A stretch of DNA of 64,000 nucleotides. Origin: CAYYFX01 sp964571855 (GTDB lineage Bacteria > ARS69). The stretch is from assembly GCA_964571855.1 (NCBI GenBank), contig CAZNDO010000005.1, forward strand, positions 1 through 64,000, given 5' to 3'. The notes under the pieces were generated by a model. It had not been told where the DNA came from. It searched no databases and was given only the letters and a program-made list of their open reading frames with translations. This document shows, one piece after another, positions 25,711-37,200 of the stretch. Within the stretch, counting starts at the first letter, position 1. Every line of letters starts with the position of its first letter. The position numbers were made by a program, and so were the translations under genes.

Positions 25711-27663
25711 ATGTCCCAACCGACGATCGCGAACCTCCTCCGCGAGAACCGCACCTTCCCGCCGCCGGACGCGTTCCGCGCCGCCGCGAACGTCGCCGAC
25801 GAGGCGATCTACGAGGAAGGCCGGGACCTCGAGGCGTTCTGGGCCAAGCAGGCCGAGGCGCTGGAGTGGACCCGCCGCTGGGACTCCGTCCTGGAGTGGA
25901 AGTCGCCCTTCGCGAAGTGGTTCTCCGGCGGCCGGCTCAACGTGGCGGCGAACTGCCTCGATCGCCACCTGCGCGGACCGCGGCGGAACAAGGCGGCCTT
26001 CGTGTGGGAGGGCGAGCCGGGCGACACGCGCGTGCTGACCTACGCGGACCTGCACCGGGAGGTGTGCCGCTTCGCCAACGCGCTCAAGGGGCTGGGCGTG
26101 GCGAAGGGGGACCGCGTCACGCTGTACCTGGGAATGATCCCGGAGCTGCCCATCGCCATGCTCGCGTGCGCGCGCATCGGCGCCGCGCACTCCGTGATCT
26201 TCGGCGGCTTCTCCTCCGAGTCCATCCGCGAGCGCGTGAACGACTCGCAGTCCAAGGTCATCGTGACCGCGGACGGCGGCTGGCGGCGCGGCGCCGTGGT
26301 GCCGCTGAAGCGGAACGTGGACGAGGCGCTCCCCGGCTGCCCGTCCGTGCAGTCCGTGGTGGTCGTGGAGCGCATCGGCGAGGCGGCGAACGTGCGGCTC
26401 CGCGAGGGGCGGGACCACTGGTGGCACGACCTGGTCCGCGACGCGCCCCGCACGTGCGAGCCCGAGCCCATGGACGCCGAGGACCTGCTGTTCATCCTGT
26501 ACACGTCCGGAACCACGGGGAAGCCGAAGGGCATCGCGCACACCACCGCGGGCTACCTCCTGGGCGTGTCGGCCACGTTCCGCTGGGTCTTCGACGCGAA
26601 GGACGAGGACGTGTACTGGTGCACCGCGGACGCCGGCTGGATCACCGGGCACAGCTACGTGGTGTACGGCCCGCTCGCGAACGGCGCCACGTGCGTGATC
26701 TACGAGGGCTCGCCGGACTGGCCGGAGAAGGACCGCTTCTGGGACCTGGTGGAGAAGTACCGCGTCACGATCTTCTACACCGCGCCCACGGCCATCCGCA
26801 CGTTCATGCGGTGGGGTCGCGAGTGGATCGACAAGCGGGACCTCTCCTCGCTGCGCCTCCTGGGTTCGGTCGGCGAGCCCATCAACCCCGAGGCGTGGAT
26901 GTGGTACCACGAGATCGTCGGGAAGGAGCGCTGCCCCGTGGTGGACACGTGGTGGCAGACCGAGACCGGCGCCATCATGATCTCGCCGCTCCCCGGGATC
27001 ACCGTCACGAAGCCGGGCTCCGCCACGAAGCCGCTGCCCGGCGTGCATGCGGACGTTGTGGACGACCTCGGGAACTCCGTGCCGCTCGGCGCGGGCGGCT
27101 ATCTCGTGCTGCGCCGGCCGTGGCCGTCCATGCTGCGCGGGATCTGGGGCGACCCGGAGCGCTACGAGAAGACCTACTGGTCCCGCTTCCCGGGGATGTA
27201 CTTCCCGGGGGACGGGTGCAAGCGGGACGAGGACGGCTTCTACTGGCTGCTGGGCCGCGTGGACGACGTGATGCTGGTGTCCGGCCACAACATCTCCACC
27301 ATGGAGGTGGAGTCCGCGCTCGTGGACCACGCGTCGGTGGCCGAGGCCGCCGTCGTCGGCAAGGCGCACGAGATCAAGGGGCAGGCCATCGCCGCGTTCG
27401 TGACGCTGCGCGGCGGCTTCGCCGGCGACCACGACGAGCGCGAGACGCTGCGGGAGCACGTGGCGCGCAAGATCGGCGCGCTCGCCCGGCCGGACGAGAT
27501 CTACTTCACCGCGGAGCTCCCGAAGACGCGCAGCGGCAAGATCATGCGGCGCCTCCTGCGGGACATCGCGGAGGGACGCGCGCTCGGGGACACCACCACG
27601 CTGGCGGATCCCGCGGTCGTGCAGAAGCTGCGCTCGCAGTACGAGGACAAGGAGGGCGCGTGA
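25711..27663 (+). CDS. acsA: Acetyl-CoA synthetase (AMP-forming)
   Basis: Acetate plus ATP plus CoA to acetyl-CoA via acetyl-AMP, cytoplasmic, 650 residues as usual for Acs. Motifs in order: AMP-binding P-loop YTSGTTGKPKGI near 265-276, the TWWQTETG motif near 415, the hinge region GRVDDVMLVSGHNIS (about 515-530), and TRSGKIMRRLLR near the C-terminus, whose Lys is the catalytic and acetylatable residue. The ATG at 25711 follows a CCAGGAG site. It feeds the glyoxylate shunt genes at 50.9-53.9 kb, so the cell can grow on acetate or C2 compounds. A propionyl-CoA role is also possible. Overlaps the phosphatase gene downstream by 4 nt. Confidence 0.93.
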   Translation: MSQPTIANLLRENRTFPPPDAFRAAANVADEAIYEEGRDLEAFWAKQAEALEWTRRWDSVLEWKSPFAKWFSGGRLNVAANCLDRHLRGPRRNKAAFVWEGEPGDTRVLTYADLHREVCRFANALKGLGVAKGDRVTLYLGMIPELPIAMLACARIGAAHSVIFGGFSSESIRERVNDSQSKVIVTADGGWRRGAVVPLKRNVDEALPGCPSVQSVVVVERIGEAANVRLREGRDHWWHDLVRDAPRTCEPEPMDAEDLLFILYTSGTTGKPKGIAHTTAGYLLGVSATFRWVFDAKDEDVYWCTADAGWITGHSYVVYGPLANGATCVIYEGSPDWPEKDRFWDLVEKYRVTIFYTAPTAIRTFMRWGREWIDKRDLSSLRLLGSVGEPINPEAWMWYHEIVGKERCPVVDTWWQTETGAIMISPLPGITVTKPGSATKPLPGVHADVVDDLGNSVPLGAGGYLVLRRPWPSMLRGIWGDPERYEKTYWSRFPGMYFPGDGCKRDEDGFYWLLGRVDDVMLVSGHNISTMEVESALVDHASVAEAAVVGKAHEIKGQAIAAFVTLRGGFAGDHDERETLREHVARKIGALARPDEIYFTAELPKTRSGKIMRRLLRDIAEGRALGDTTTLADPAVVQKLRSQYEDKEGA

Positions 27664-29345
27664 CGGTCCGGCCCCACCCGCGCCCGGCCACGGCCCCGCC
27701 GGCCGGCGCCCGGCTCTGGATCCTCGGCGAGCACCGCGGGGAGATGATCCGGCACGCCTTCCCGGACGGGGAGTACCAGGTGGGCCGCGGCTCCGCCAAC
27801 GACCTCGTGCTGCCCAGCCAGACCGTGTCCCGGCACCACGCCACGCTCGTGGTGGAGGGCGCCACGCTCCGCGTGCGCGACCTGGGCAGCATGAACGGGA
27901 CGCGCGTGAACGGCGTCGGCGTGACCGGCGAGGCGGTCGCGCGGCCGGGGGATGTGGTGGAGTTCGGCAGCGTGCCGCTGCGCGTGTCGGACCACGACGC
28001 CGCGGACGAGCCGCAGTGGTCCGCGGACGAGCACGTCTCCTCGCAGAGCGTGTTCCTCTCCCGGGACGACGCCACCGCCGGCGGGCGCGTGCTGTCCGGC
28101 ACGGACCCGAACGTGCTCCGCCTCCTCACCGAGGCCGGCCAGCTCCTGGTGCTGCCCGAGTCCTCGGACCGCACCTTCGACCGGATCCTGCAGCTCGTGG
28201 AGTCCGCCGTCCCGGCGCGGCGCATCCTCCTGCTGCAGCGCGACGACAAGGGCAAGGACCCGGTGCAGCGCGCGGCCCGCGTGCAGGGCGACCGCGCCAT
28301 CGCGCCGCTCATGCTCAGCCGCACGATGATGCGCATGGTGCTGGACGAGGGCACGGCGGTGCTGATCGGGGACGCGCAGTCGGACGACCGGTTCCGCGAG
28401 GCGCAGTCCATCGTGGGCGAGAACCTGCACTCGGCCATGGCCGTGCCGCTCCTGCACCACGACGACATCCTGGGCATGCTGTACGTGGACAACACGAACC
28501 CGCTGTCCGCCTACGGGGAGGACGATCTCCGGCTGCTCACGCTCCTCGGGCAGATGCTGGGGGCGAAGCTGGCGAACGCGCGGCTGCTCGGCATCGCGCG
28601 CGAGCAGGAGCGGCTGCAGCGCGACCTGGACACGGCCGCCGCCATCCAGCGCCGCCTGCTCCCGCAGACCCTCCCGGAGGTCCCCGGCTACGAGATCGTG
28701 GGGCACCAGCGCACGTGCGAGGCGGTGGGCGGCGATCTCTACGATGCCTGCGTGCTGGACGGGGGCACGGCCCTGCTCGGGCTGGGCGACGTGTCCGGCA
28801 AGGGGATCTCCGCGGCGCTCCTGATGTGCGACGTGCTGGCCACGCTGCGCGCGCTGCGCACGGTGGTGAGCCGCGCCGACGAGATCGTGGCGCGGATGGA
28901 CCGGCACCTCCTCCAGTCCACGCAGGAGGAGCACTACCTCACGCTGTTCCTCGCCGAGCTGGATCCGGCGGCGCACCGCCTGGCCTTCGTGAACGCGGGC
29001 CATCCACCCGCGTACCTCGTCCACGCGGACGGCCGGGTGGAGGCGCTCGACTCCACGTCGCACCCCGTGGGGCTGGTGGACATGCCGGGCCTCGCGTTCG
29101 AGCGCCACGAGCGGGACTTCCCGCCGGGCGCCGCGCTCGTGATCTACTCGGACGGGTTGTCCGAGGCGGAGCGCGGCTCGGAGCAGCTCGCGGACCGGCG
29201 CCTCGCGGAGATCCTGCCGGAGCTCGCGGGCGGCACGGCCCGCGCGATCGTGGAGCGCCTGGAGGCGGAGCTGTCCGCGTGGGTGGGCAACGCCCGCGCG
29301 GGCGACGACGTCACGCTGCTGGTGGTCCGGCGCACGCCGGCCTGA
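27660..29345 (+). CDS. FHA-GAF-PP2C (SpoIIE/RsbU-type) protein phosphatase
   Basis: Signalling phosphatase of 561 residues, GTG start in a GTGA overlap with acsA. Domains in order: FHA (about 18-115, with GRGSANDLVLPSQTVSRHH and SMNGTRVNG), a phosphothreonine reader; a GAF sensory domain (about 165-320); then a SpoIIE-type PP2C serine phosphatase (about 340-560) with GGDLYDA, LGLGDVSGKGISAALLM, FVNAGHPPAYL and ending GDDVTLLVVR, which contain the metal-binding Asp residues. The FHA domain suggests it is directed by the nearby convergent Ser/Thr kinase (29352-32045). Fusion of all three domains is known in such phyla. It likely dephosphorylates an anti-sigma antagonist or kinase substrate. Confidence 0.88.
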   Translation: MTVRPHPRPATAPPAGARLWILGEHRGEMIRHAFPDGEYQVGRGSANDLVLPSQTVSRHHATLVVEGATLRVRDLGSMNGTRVNGVGVTGEAVARPGDVVEFGSVPLRVSDHDAADEPQWSADEHVSSQSVFLSRDDATAGGRVLSGTDPNVLRLLTEAGQLLVLPESSDRTFDRILQLVESAVPARRILLLQRDDKGKDPVQRAARVQGDRAIAPLMLSRTMMRMVLDEGTAVLIGDAQSDDRFREAQSIVGENLHSAMAVPLLHHDDILGMLYVDNTNPLSAYGEDDLRLLTLLGQMLGAKLANARLLGIAREQERLQRDLDTAAAIQRRLLPQTLPEVPGYEIVGHQRTCEAVGGDLYDACVLDGGTALLGLGDVSGKGISAALLMCDVLATLRALRTVVSRADEIVARMDRHLLQSTQEEHYLTLFLAELDPAAHRLAFVNAGHPPAYLVHADGRVEALDSTSHPVGLVDMPGLAFERHERDFPPGAALVIYSDGLSEAERGSEQLADRRLAEILPELAGGTARAIVERLEAELSAWVGNARAGDDVTLLVVRRTPA

Positions 29346-29351
29346 CCGGCG

Positions 29352-29352
<1 letters not shown>
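29334..29352. terminator. Bidirectional terminator hairpin spanning both stops
   Basis: ACGCCGG (29334-29340), loop CCTGA, CCGGCGT (29346-29352): a perfect 7-bp stem that contains the last bases of the phosphatase gene and the stop region of the convergent kinase. No T-run on either side, as is common in GC-rich genomes. Confidence 0.5.
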
Positions 29353-32045
<2,693 letters not shown>

Positions 32046-32046
32046 G

Positions 32047-32466
32047 TCACAGGTCCAGGAAGTGGAGCGCGAACGCGGGGTCCATGGCGCGGCGCACCGG
32101 CTGCCGGATGGCCGTGACGCGCAACTCCGCCGTGACCGACACGGTCCCCTCGAAGAGGTGCCCGCCGCGCGTCGTGAAGTCCGGGCCGGAGATCACCACG
32201 TGCGTGTGCGGAAAGAGCCGGTCCTCCCACTCCGCCACGGTGCACGTGAGGGCGAGCAGTTCCCAGGAGCCGGGCAGTCGCGTGCGCTCGTAGCGCTTCG
32301 CCACCACGTCGTAGTAGCCGAGCTCCACGTCGCTCAGCGCACCGAGGCCGGACACGGTGGCCGCGGGGACGCCGCGCTCCCGGCAGAAGGCGGCGATGGC
32401 CGCGGGAAGCTTCTCCCCCGCCTCGAAGCGGACCAGCCAGCCGCCCTCGACCTCGACGTGCCGCAT
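32047..32466 (-). CDS. PPC (DUF296) domain protein
   Basis: A 139-residue single-domain protein of the plants-and-prokaryotes-conserved (PPC/DUF296) family; bacterial members form trimers and are mostly of unknown function, while plant members are AT-hook proteins. The typical pattern is readable: GEKLPAAIAAFCRERGVPAA (about 17-36), GALSDVELGYYD, LTCTVAE and the His-rich segment HTHVVISG (about 85-92, a metal-like site at the trimer interface). No DNA-binding extension. It lies directly upstream of the kinase gene (1-bp gap) and is co-transcribed with it. The promoter must be in the 91-bp gap shared with the divergent DUF523 gene. Confidence 0.85.
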   Translation of the reverse strand: MRHVEVEGGWLVRFEAGEKLPAAIAAFCRERGVPAATVSGLGALSDVELGYYDVVAKRYERTRLPGSWELLALTCTVAEWEDRLFPHTHVVISGPDFTTRGGHLFEGTVSVTAELRVTAIRQPVRRAMDPAFALHFLDL

Positions 32467-32557
32467 CGCTCCCTCCCGGGGCTATCCGGAGGCCGCACCG
32501 GACGTTACTCTCCCGGGGTGGATCGATGAAGCGGCAATTTGCCGCAGCGAGGGACCG

Positions 32558-33535
32558 TTGACCGAGCAACCCGCGGCCGCGCCCGGAGGCGAGCCGATCC
32601 GCATCGGGATCTCCGCCTGTCTCGTCGGGCAGCCCGTGCGCTTCGACGGCGGCCACAAGCAGGACCGCTTCATCCTGGGCACGCTGGGTGACCACTTCGA
32701 GTTCGTTCCCGTGTGCCCGGAGGTGGACATCGGCCTGCCCACCCCGCGCGAGTCCCTGCGGCTCGTGCGCGCGGGGGACGCGGTGCGGCTCGTGGCGCCG
32801 GCCAGCGGCGCCGACCACACGGACGCCATGCTCCGCTACGCCGGGGCCAAGGTGGAGGCGCTGCGCACGGCGGACCTGTCGGGTTACCTGCTGAAGCGCG
32901 CATCGCCGTCCTGCGGCATGGAGCGCGTGAAGCTGTACGACGCGAACGGCGTCCCCGCCAAGGACGGCGTGGGCCTCTTCGCTCGTGTGCTGATGGAGCG
33001 CATGCCGCTGCTCCCGGTGGAGGAGGAAGGGCGGCTGTCGGATCCGCGGCTGCGCGAGAACTTCATCGAACGCGTGTTCGGGTACCGGCGGCTGACCGCG
33101 TTCTTCGCGCGCGGCTGGACGCTCGGCGAACTCGTCAAGCTGCACGAGGGCGAGAAGTACCTGCTGCTCGCGCACGATCCGGAGCGCTACACGGCGCTCG
33201 GCCGCCTCGTCGCCGGCGCGAAGGGGCGGGATCGCGGCGAGGTCGCGCGCGAGTACTTCACCGGGGCGATGGAGGCGCTGGCCGTCCCCGCCACGCGGCC
33301 GAAGCACGTGAACGTGCTGCAGCACATGGCCGGCTACTTCCGGGATGTCCTCGACCCCGACGCGCGCCGCGAGGTGAACGCCACGATCGAGGACTACCGC
33401 GCCGGGCTCGTCCCGCTCGTCGTGCCGATCACGCTGATCCGGCACTACGTGCGGCTTCGGGACGTGACGTATCTCGCCGGCCAGCGGTACCTGGAGCCGC
33501 ACCCGCGCGAGCTCATGCTCCGGAACCACGTGTAG
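32558..33535 (+). CDS. DUF523-DUF1722 protein
   Basis: A 325-residue fusion of DUF523 (about 15-160, IGISACLVGQPVRFDGG, then SPSCGMERVKLY) and the YbgA-like DUF1722 (about 190-325, HPRELMLRNHV at the end). DUF523 has conserved Cys (in ACLVG, PVCPE and SPSCG), and the two domains are often fused in Proteobacteria, with a suspected role in DNA or nucleotide metabolism and tRNA thiolation not established. I use TTG at 32558 as start because GAGGGA precedes it and the sequence upstream is noise; this start is less certain than the family. It begins a four-gene plus-strand run with the epimerase, the CPBP-like gene and others. Confidence 0.8.
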   Translation: MTEQPAAAPGGEPIRIGISACLVGQPVRFDGGHKQDRFILGTLGDHFEFVPVCPEVDIGLPTPRESLRLVRAGDAVRLVAPASGADHTDAMLRYAGAKVEALRTADLSGYLLKRASPSCGMERVKLYDANGVPAKDGVGLFARVLMERMPLLPVEEEGRLSDPRLRENFIERVFGYRRLTAFFARGWTLGELVKLHEGEKYLLLAHDPERYTALGRLVAGAKGRDRGEVAREYFTGAMEALAVPATRPKHVNVLQHMAGYFRDVLDPDARREVNATIEDYRAGLVPLVVPITLIRHYVRLRDVTYLAGQRYLEPHPRELMLRNHV

Positions 33536-33541
33536 CCCGCC

Positions 33542-34906
33542 ATGGAGCTGACCTTCCGCACGCCGTTGCCCGTCCCCGCGGAACGCGCCCTCGCGTGGCA
33601 CCGGCGGCCCGGCGCGTTCGAGCGGCTGACGCCGCCGTGGGTGGACGTGCGCGTGACGTCGCGGACCGGCGGCGTGGATCCGGGAGACCGCGTGCGGTTG
33701 CGCGTGCGCAAGGGGCCGGCGGCGTTCGACTGGACGCTGGAGCACGCGCCGGCCGAGGGCGGCGAGGGGTTCGCGGACGTGCAGGTCGACGGACCGTTCG
33801 CCGCGTGGCGCCACGACCACCTGTTCGCGGACGAGCCCGGGGGCGCCGCGCTCGTCGACCGCGTGCGCTTCGCCCTGCCGGGGCCCGTGTCGTTCCTGTC
33901 GCGTGCCGTCCGGCGCGATCTCGCGCGGCTGTTCGCGTTCCGGCACCGCACCACGCGCGAGGACCTGCTCGCGCACGCGCGCGCCGGCGAGGCGGCCCCG
34001 CGCACGGTGCTCGTGTCGGGGGCCCGCGGACTCGTGGGCGCGGCGGTGTGCGCGGTGCTGGGCGGCGCCGGGCACCGCGTGCTTCGCCTCGTGCGGCGGG
34101 CGGCGCGTTCCGCGGACGAGGTCGCGTGGGATCCCGCGCACGGGCTCGCGGACCCCGGCGCGCTCGAGGGCGCGGACGCGTTCGTCCACCTCGCGGGCGA
34201 GAGCATCGCGGGCGGGCTCTGGACGGAGGAGCGGAAGCGGCGGATCGCGGAGAGCCGGACGCGCGGCACCCGCGCGCTCGCGGAAGCGGTCGCGCGCGCG
34301 ACGCGCGGGCCGCGCGTGATGCTGTCGGCCTCGGCGATCGGGATCTACGGAAGCCGCGGCGACGAGACGCTGGACGAGGGCTCCGCGGACGGCCGCGGGT
34401 TCCTCGCGGACGTCGGTCGCGGCTGGGAATCCGCGCTGGAGCCGGCGCGCGCGGCCGGCGTGCGCACCGTCGCCCTGCGCCTCGGCCTCGTGGTCACGCC
34501 GCGCGGAGGCCTCCTCGGCAAGCTGCTGCTCCCCTTCCGGCTCGGGCTCGGCGGCCCGCTCGGCGACGGCGCGCACTGGATGAGCTGGGTGTCGCTGGAC
34601 GACGCCGCCTTCGCGTTCCTGCACGCGCTGCACCGGGACGACCTGTCCGGTCCGGTGAACGTCACCGCGCCGGCGCCGGTGCGCAACGACGACTTCACGC
34701 GGATCCTGGCCGGCGCGCTCGGCCGCCCGGCGCGGTTCCGCGTCCCGGCCGCCGTGCTGCGCACGGCCTCGGCGGAGATGGCGGCGGAGGTCTTCCTGGC
34801 GAGCCAGCGGGTCGTCTCCTCGCGGCTGACCGGCGCGGGCTTCGTCTTCCGGGACGCCACGCTGGACGGGGCGCTGCGGCACGCGCTCGGGAAGGCCGCG
34901 GCCTGA
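33542..34906 (+). CDS. SRPBCC-TIGR01777 fused NAD-dependent epimerase (YfcH/SDR39U1-like)
   Basis: A 454-residue fusion. N-terminal SRPBCC/START-like ligand-binding domain (about 1-145, MELTFRTPLPVPAERALAWH). C-terminal SDR-type epimerase (about 150-454) with a Gly-rich nucleotide motif (SGARGLVGAAVCAVLGGAG), FVHLAGESIAGG and the family-specific LTGAGFVF end. This exact fusion is widespread in bacteria; the TIGR01777 group includes human SDR39U1 and lacks a known substrate. The ATG at 33542 sits 6 bp after the DUF523 stop. It overlaps the next gene by one base (TGATG), so expression of all three is coupled. Confidence 0.87.
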   Translation: MELTFRTPLPVPAERALAWHRRPGAFERLTPPWVDVRVTSRTGGVDPGDRVRLRVRKGPAAFDWTLEHAPAEGGEGFADVQVDGPFAAWRHDHLFADEPGGAALVDRVRFALPGPVSFLSRAVRRDLARLFAFRHRTTREDLLAHARAGEAAPRTVLVSGARGLVGAAVCAVLGGAGHRVLRLVRRAARSADEVAWDPAHGLADPGALEGADAFVHLAGESIAGGLWTEERKRRIAESRTRGTRALAEAVARATRGPRVMLSASAIGIYGSRGDETLDEGSADGRGFLADVGRGWESALEPARAAGVRTVALRLGLVVTPRGGLLGKLLLPFRLGLGGPLGDGAHWMSWVSLDDAAFAFLHALHRDDLSGPVNVTAPAPVRNDDFTRILAGALGRPARFRVPAAVLRTASAEMAAEVFLASQRVVSSRLTGAGFVFRDATLDGALRHALGKAAA

Positions 34907-35595
34907 TGCGCTTCCTGCGCGACGCGCCGCGCCGCAACGCGGCGATGGGAAGCCTGGGGATCTTCCTCGCGGGGATCTTCGTCGTGTGGTTCCCGGTGCA
35001 GGCGCTGAAGGTGCCGCTGCCCGAGCACCCGGTGCACCGCAACCTGTTGTTCGCCCTGTGGCAGACGCTGTGGGTGATCGTGATGCCGTACGCGTGGGCG
35101 CGGGCGCGCCTCGGGATGACGCCGGCGGACCTCGGCCTGTCGCGGCGGAACCTGGGCCGGACGTTCCTGTGGGGGTGCGCGCTCTACTGCATCGCGCTGG
35201 CGGCGTTCATCGCGGGTTCGCACGATCCGCTCATCCGCGAGCACCCGATCCGCCGCCTGGGCGAGGCCGGCACCGTGGAGCTCGGGTTCGCGATGTGCCT
35301 CATCGCCGCGGGAACGGACGTGGCCACGCGCGGCTTCATCCTGCTCACGCTGGTCGGGAGCACGGGGCTGGCGTTCGCGGTGGTCATGCAGAACGTGTTC
35401 TGGCTGCTGGGACACACGAACGAGATCCGGCTCCTGCAGAGCGCGCTGGGACGCGAGGGCGCGATCGCGCTGTTCGTGGTGCTGGGGCTGCTCGGCGACA
35501 CGATCGTCCTGCGCACGCGCAACGTGCTCGGGCTCGGGCTCGCGCACGCGCTGCTCAACGTGGTGATGATCTGGCTGATCCGGACGAAGCTGTGA
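34906..35595 (+). CDS. CPBP-like intramembrane protein lacking the EE motif
   Basis: Polytopic membrane protein of 229 residues with about seven hydrophobic segments. Two of the three CPBP (CAAX-protease and bacteriocin-processing) motifs are readable: a His-containing WLLGHTNE near 170 and AHALLNVV near 215. The first motif, normally EExxxR, reads GTDVATR (about 133-139), so both catalytic Glu residues are replaced. It may thus be a non-catalytic member that works as a lipid or quorum-type membrane protein. The start ATG overlaps the epimerase stop (TGATG). Its 3' end overlaps the convergent gene 35555-36997 by 41 bp. The family call is moderate because motif 1 is missing. Confidence 0.6.
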   Translation: MRFLRDAPRRNAAMGSLGIFLAGIFVVWFPVQALKVPLPEHPVHRNLLFALWQTLWVIVMPYAWARARLGMTPADLGLSRRNLGRTFLWGCALYCIALAAFIAGSHDPLIREHPIRRLGEAGTVELGFAMCLIAAGTDVATRGFILLTLVGSTGLAFAVVMQNVFWLLGHTNEIRLLQSALGREGAIALFVVLGLLGDTIVLRTRNVLGLGLAHALLNVVMIWLIRTKL

Positions 35596-36997
35596 GCGCG
35601 GCCGCGCCCGCGGCGCCCAGTGCGAAGCACCCGGCCGCCGCGGTCCACAGCGCCGGATAGCCGCGCCAGTCCACGAGCCACGGGGCGGAGGCCGCCGCCG
35701 CGGCGAGCGCGAGGACCGTCACGGCGAAGGCGACGGCGCGTCCCTCGGGAACGAGCGCGGCGAGCGCGGCGCGGGCGGGAACGAAGGCGCGCGCCGCGGG
35801 CATCGCCAGCGAGGCGCCGGCCAGCGCGAGCAGCGCGGCCCGCAGCGCGCCGCGTCCCGCCGCCTCCAGCAGCGGACCCAGGCCCGCGTGCCACGCGGCG
35901 GCCACCGCCACGCCGGCGAGCGCCGCGCCGGTCACGCCGCCCGCGCGTCGCGCGAGCCTCGCGCCGAGCGCCGCCCCGGCCGCCACGCCCGCGCCGACGC
36001 ACGCCGCATCCGCCGCCGCTCCGCCGCCGAGGGCGAACGCGCGCCCGCCGATCGCGGCGGCCCCGAGCAGCGCCGCGGCGGCGCAGGCCGCGGGGCCCGC
36101 GAGCAGGAGCGGCAGCGGCCACGGCGTGGTCGCCGGCGACCCCGCGCGGCGCCGCTCCGGCAACGGCAGCAGCAGGGCGGCGAGCAGCGCGAAGATCGCG
36201 ATGCCGGCGGCCGCGCGCACGGGCGCGGGCGCCCCCGGGTCGAGGTCGAAGAAGCCCGGGCGCTGCGTCGTGGCGGCGGACAGGTCCAGCCATCCGCCGG
36301 CCCGCCGGCTCAGTTCACGGCGCAGGTGGTCCCGCGCGGCGCGCGCGTCCATCGCCGCCGCCTCGCCCCAGTAACTCCGCGGCTCCACGCCCGGACCGAA
36401 CAGCGCGAGCAGCGGGAGTCGCCGCTGCAGCGCGTCCAGGCGCGCGGCCGCCTCCGGCTCCAGCGGACCCTTCGAGACCACGAGCCCCCAGCGGTACGGC
36501 AGCGTGGACGCCGGCGGCAGGCGCAGCGCGAAGGCGTCGGCGCTCCACGCCGTGCCCTCGGCTTCCCGGAGATCCGCCATCTGCAGCACGCCGCGCGCGA
36601 AGAGCGGTTCGTCCGCGGCGAAGAACGCGAACATCCCGCCGGGCGCCACCGCGGACCACAGCCGCGCGAAGGCCTCCCGCGTGTAGTCGCGCGCCGCCCC
36701 CGCATCCGGCGCTCCGCCTCCCGCCGTCTGGTCGGCGCCCAGACACACCAGCTCGTACAGGACTCCCGGCTCCGGTTCCGCGCCGGACGGCAGCGTTCCG
36801 GCGGCCGCGATCGTGGGCGCGCCGCGCCAGGCCGTGGCCACGGCCACCAGCGGGTTGCTCGCGGCCACCTCGCGGACGATCTCCGCGCCCGGCGTGATCT
36901 CCACGACGTCGTCCAGCGGATCCTGCGCGTGCGCGGCCGGCAGCCACGCCAATGGCAGCGCCAGTGCGCCGACCCGTCGCGCGAACCTTCGCACCAT
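35555..36997 (-). CDS. Membrane protein resembling spermidine-synthase-like fusions
   Basis: A 480-residue protein with a signal peptide (about 1-25, ends AHAQ). Residues 40-235 look like part of a Rossmann methyltransferase/spermidine-synthase fold (DYTREAFARLWSAVAPGGMF near 115-135). The C-terminal half (about 240-470) is very hydrophobic with six or more Ala/Leu-rich membrane segments. Membrane-fused SpeE-like proteins have both halves but in the opposite or a longer arrangement, so this could be a degenerate relative. I do not see the aminopropyltransferase catalytic Asp motif GGGDG. It starts at the ATG at 36997 with GGAGG upstream and is divergent from the cysteine leader. Function not assigned. 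Confidence 0.6.
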   Translation of the reverse strand: MVRRFARRVGALALPLAWLPAAHAQDPLDDVVEITPGAEIVREVAASNPLVAVATAWRGAPTIAAAGTLPSGAEPEPGVLYELVCLGADQTAGGGAPDAGAARDYTREAFARLWSAVAPGGMFAFFAADEPLFARGVLQMADLREAEGTAWSADAFALRLPPASTLPYRWGLVVSKGPLEPEAAARLDALQRRLPLLALFGPGVEPRSYWGEAAAMDARAARDHLRRELSRRAGGWLDLSAATTQRPGFFDLDPGAPAPVRAAAGIAIFALLAALLLPLPERRRAGSPATTPWPLPLLLAGPAACAAAALLGAAAIGGRAFALGGGAAADAACVGAGVAAGAALGARLARRAGGVTGAALAGVAVAAAWHAGLGPLLEAAGRGALRAALLALAGASLAMPAARAFVPARAALAALVPEGRAVAFAVTVLALAAAAASAPWLVDWRGYPALWTAAAGCFALGAAGAAALTASSGSARSSPR

Positions 36998-37017
36998 TCC
37001 GGACCTCCGGGGCCGGA

Positions 37018-37026
37018 AGCATAGCA
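37018..37026 (-). promoter_or_regulatory. Extended -10 promoter for the SpeE-like membrane gene
   Basis: Minus strand reads TGCTATGCT (TGn plus TATGCT). No -35 is evident. It lies about 20 bp before the ribosome-binding site of the gene that starts at 36997, and about 30 bp from the divergent cysteine promoter, so the two promoters are back to back. Confidence 0.5.
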
Positions 37027-37052
37027 GCAACGCGCGTCGCCGGCCGCGCGCC

Positions 37053-37081
37053 TTGACGCGTCCCGGCCCCGTTCCTATCCT
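37053..37081 (+). promoter_or_regulatory. Sigma-70 promoter of the cysteine leader
   Basis: TTGACG at 37053-37058 and TATCCT at 37076-37081, spacer exactly 17 bp; 5/6 and 4/6 matches to consensus. The expected start is about 7 nt after the -10, at or next to the A of ATG 37088, so the transcript is probably leaderless. Confidence 0.75.
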
Positions 37082-37087
37082 CGATGC

Positions 37088-37183
37088 ATGCGTCGGTACC
37101 TGCACGCCCGCGCCTGCGTCTGTACGTGTCCGGCATCCCGCTCCGGCCGGGAGGCGCGGAGGCGCGCGCGGCGAACCGTCTGA
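37088..37183 (+). CDS. Leaderless Cys-codon leader peptide (31 aa), putative cysteine attenuator
   Basis: Short open frame of 31 codons plus TGA, read as MRRYLHARACVCTCPASRS and an Arg-rich tail. Three Cys codons at 10, 12 and 14 (TGC, TGT, TGT at 37115, 37121, 37127; TGT looks scarce in this genome) form a regulatory tract. The ATG sits 7 nt after the -10, so translation would start at the very 5' end, as in mycobacterial leaderless polycysteine ORFs that control cysteine genes. It is followed after 17 nt by a perfect 18-bp hairpin and then by the CysK-like gene. I infer that charged tRNA-Cys level is read by ribosome stalling on these codons. An ATG at 37084 in another frame lacks Cys codons and is not preferred. 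The peptide itself probably has no other function. Confidence 0.72.
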   Translation: MRRYLHARACVCTCPASRSGREARRRARRTV

Positions 37184-37200
37184 AGCACGGGACGAACCGT

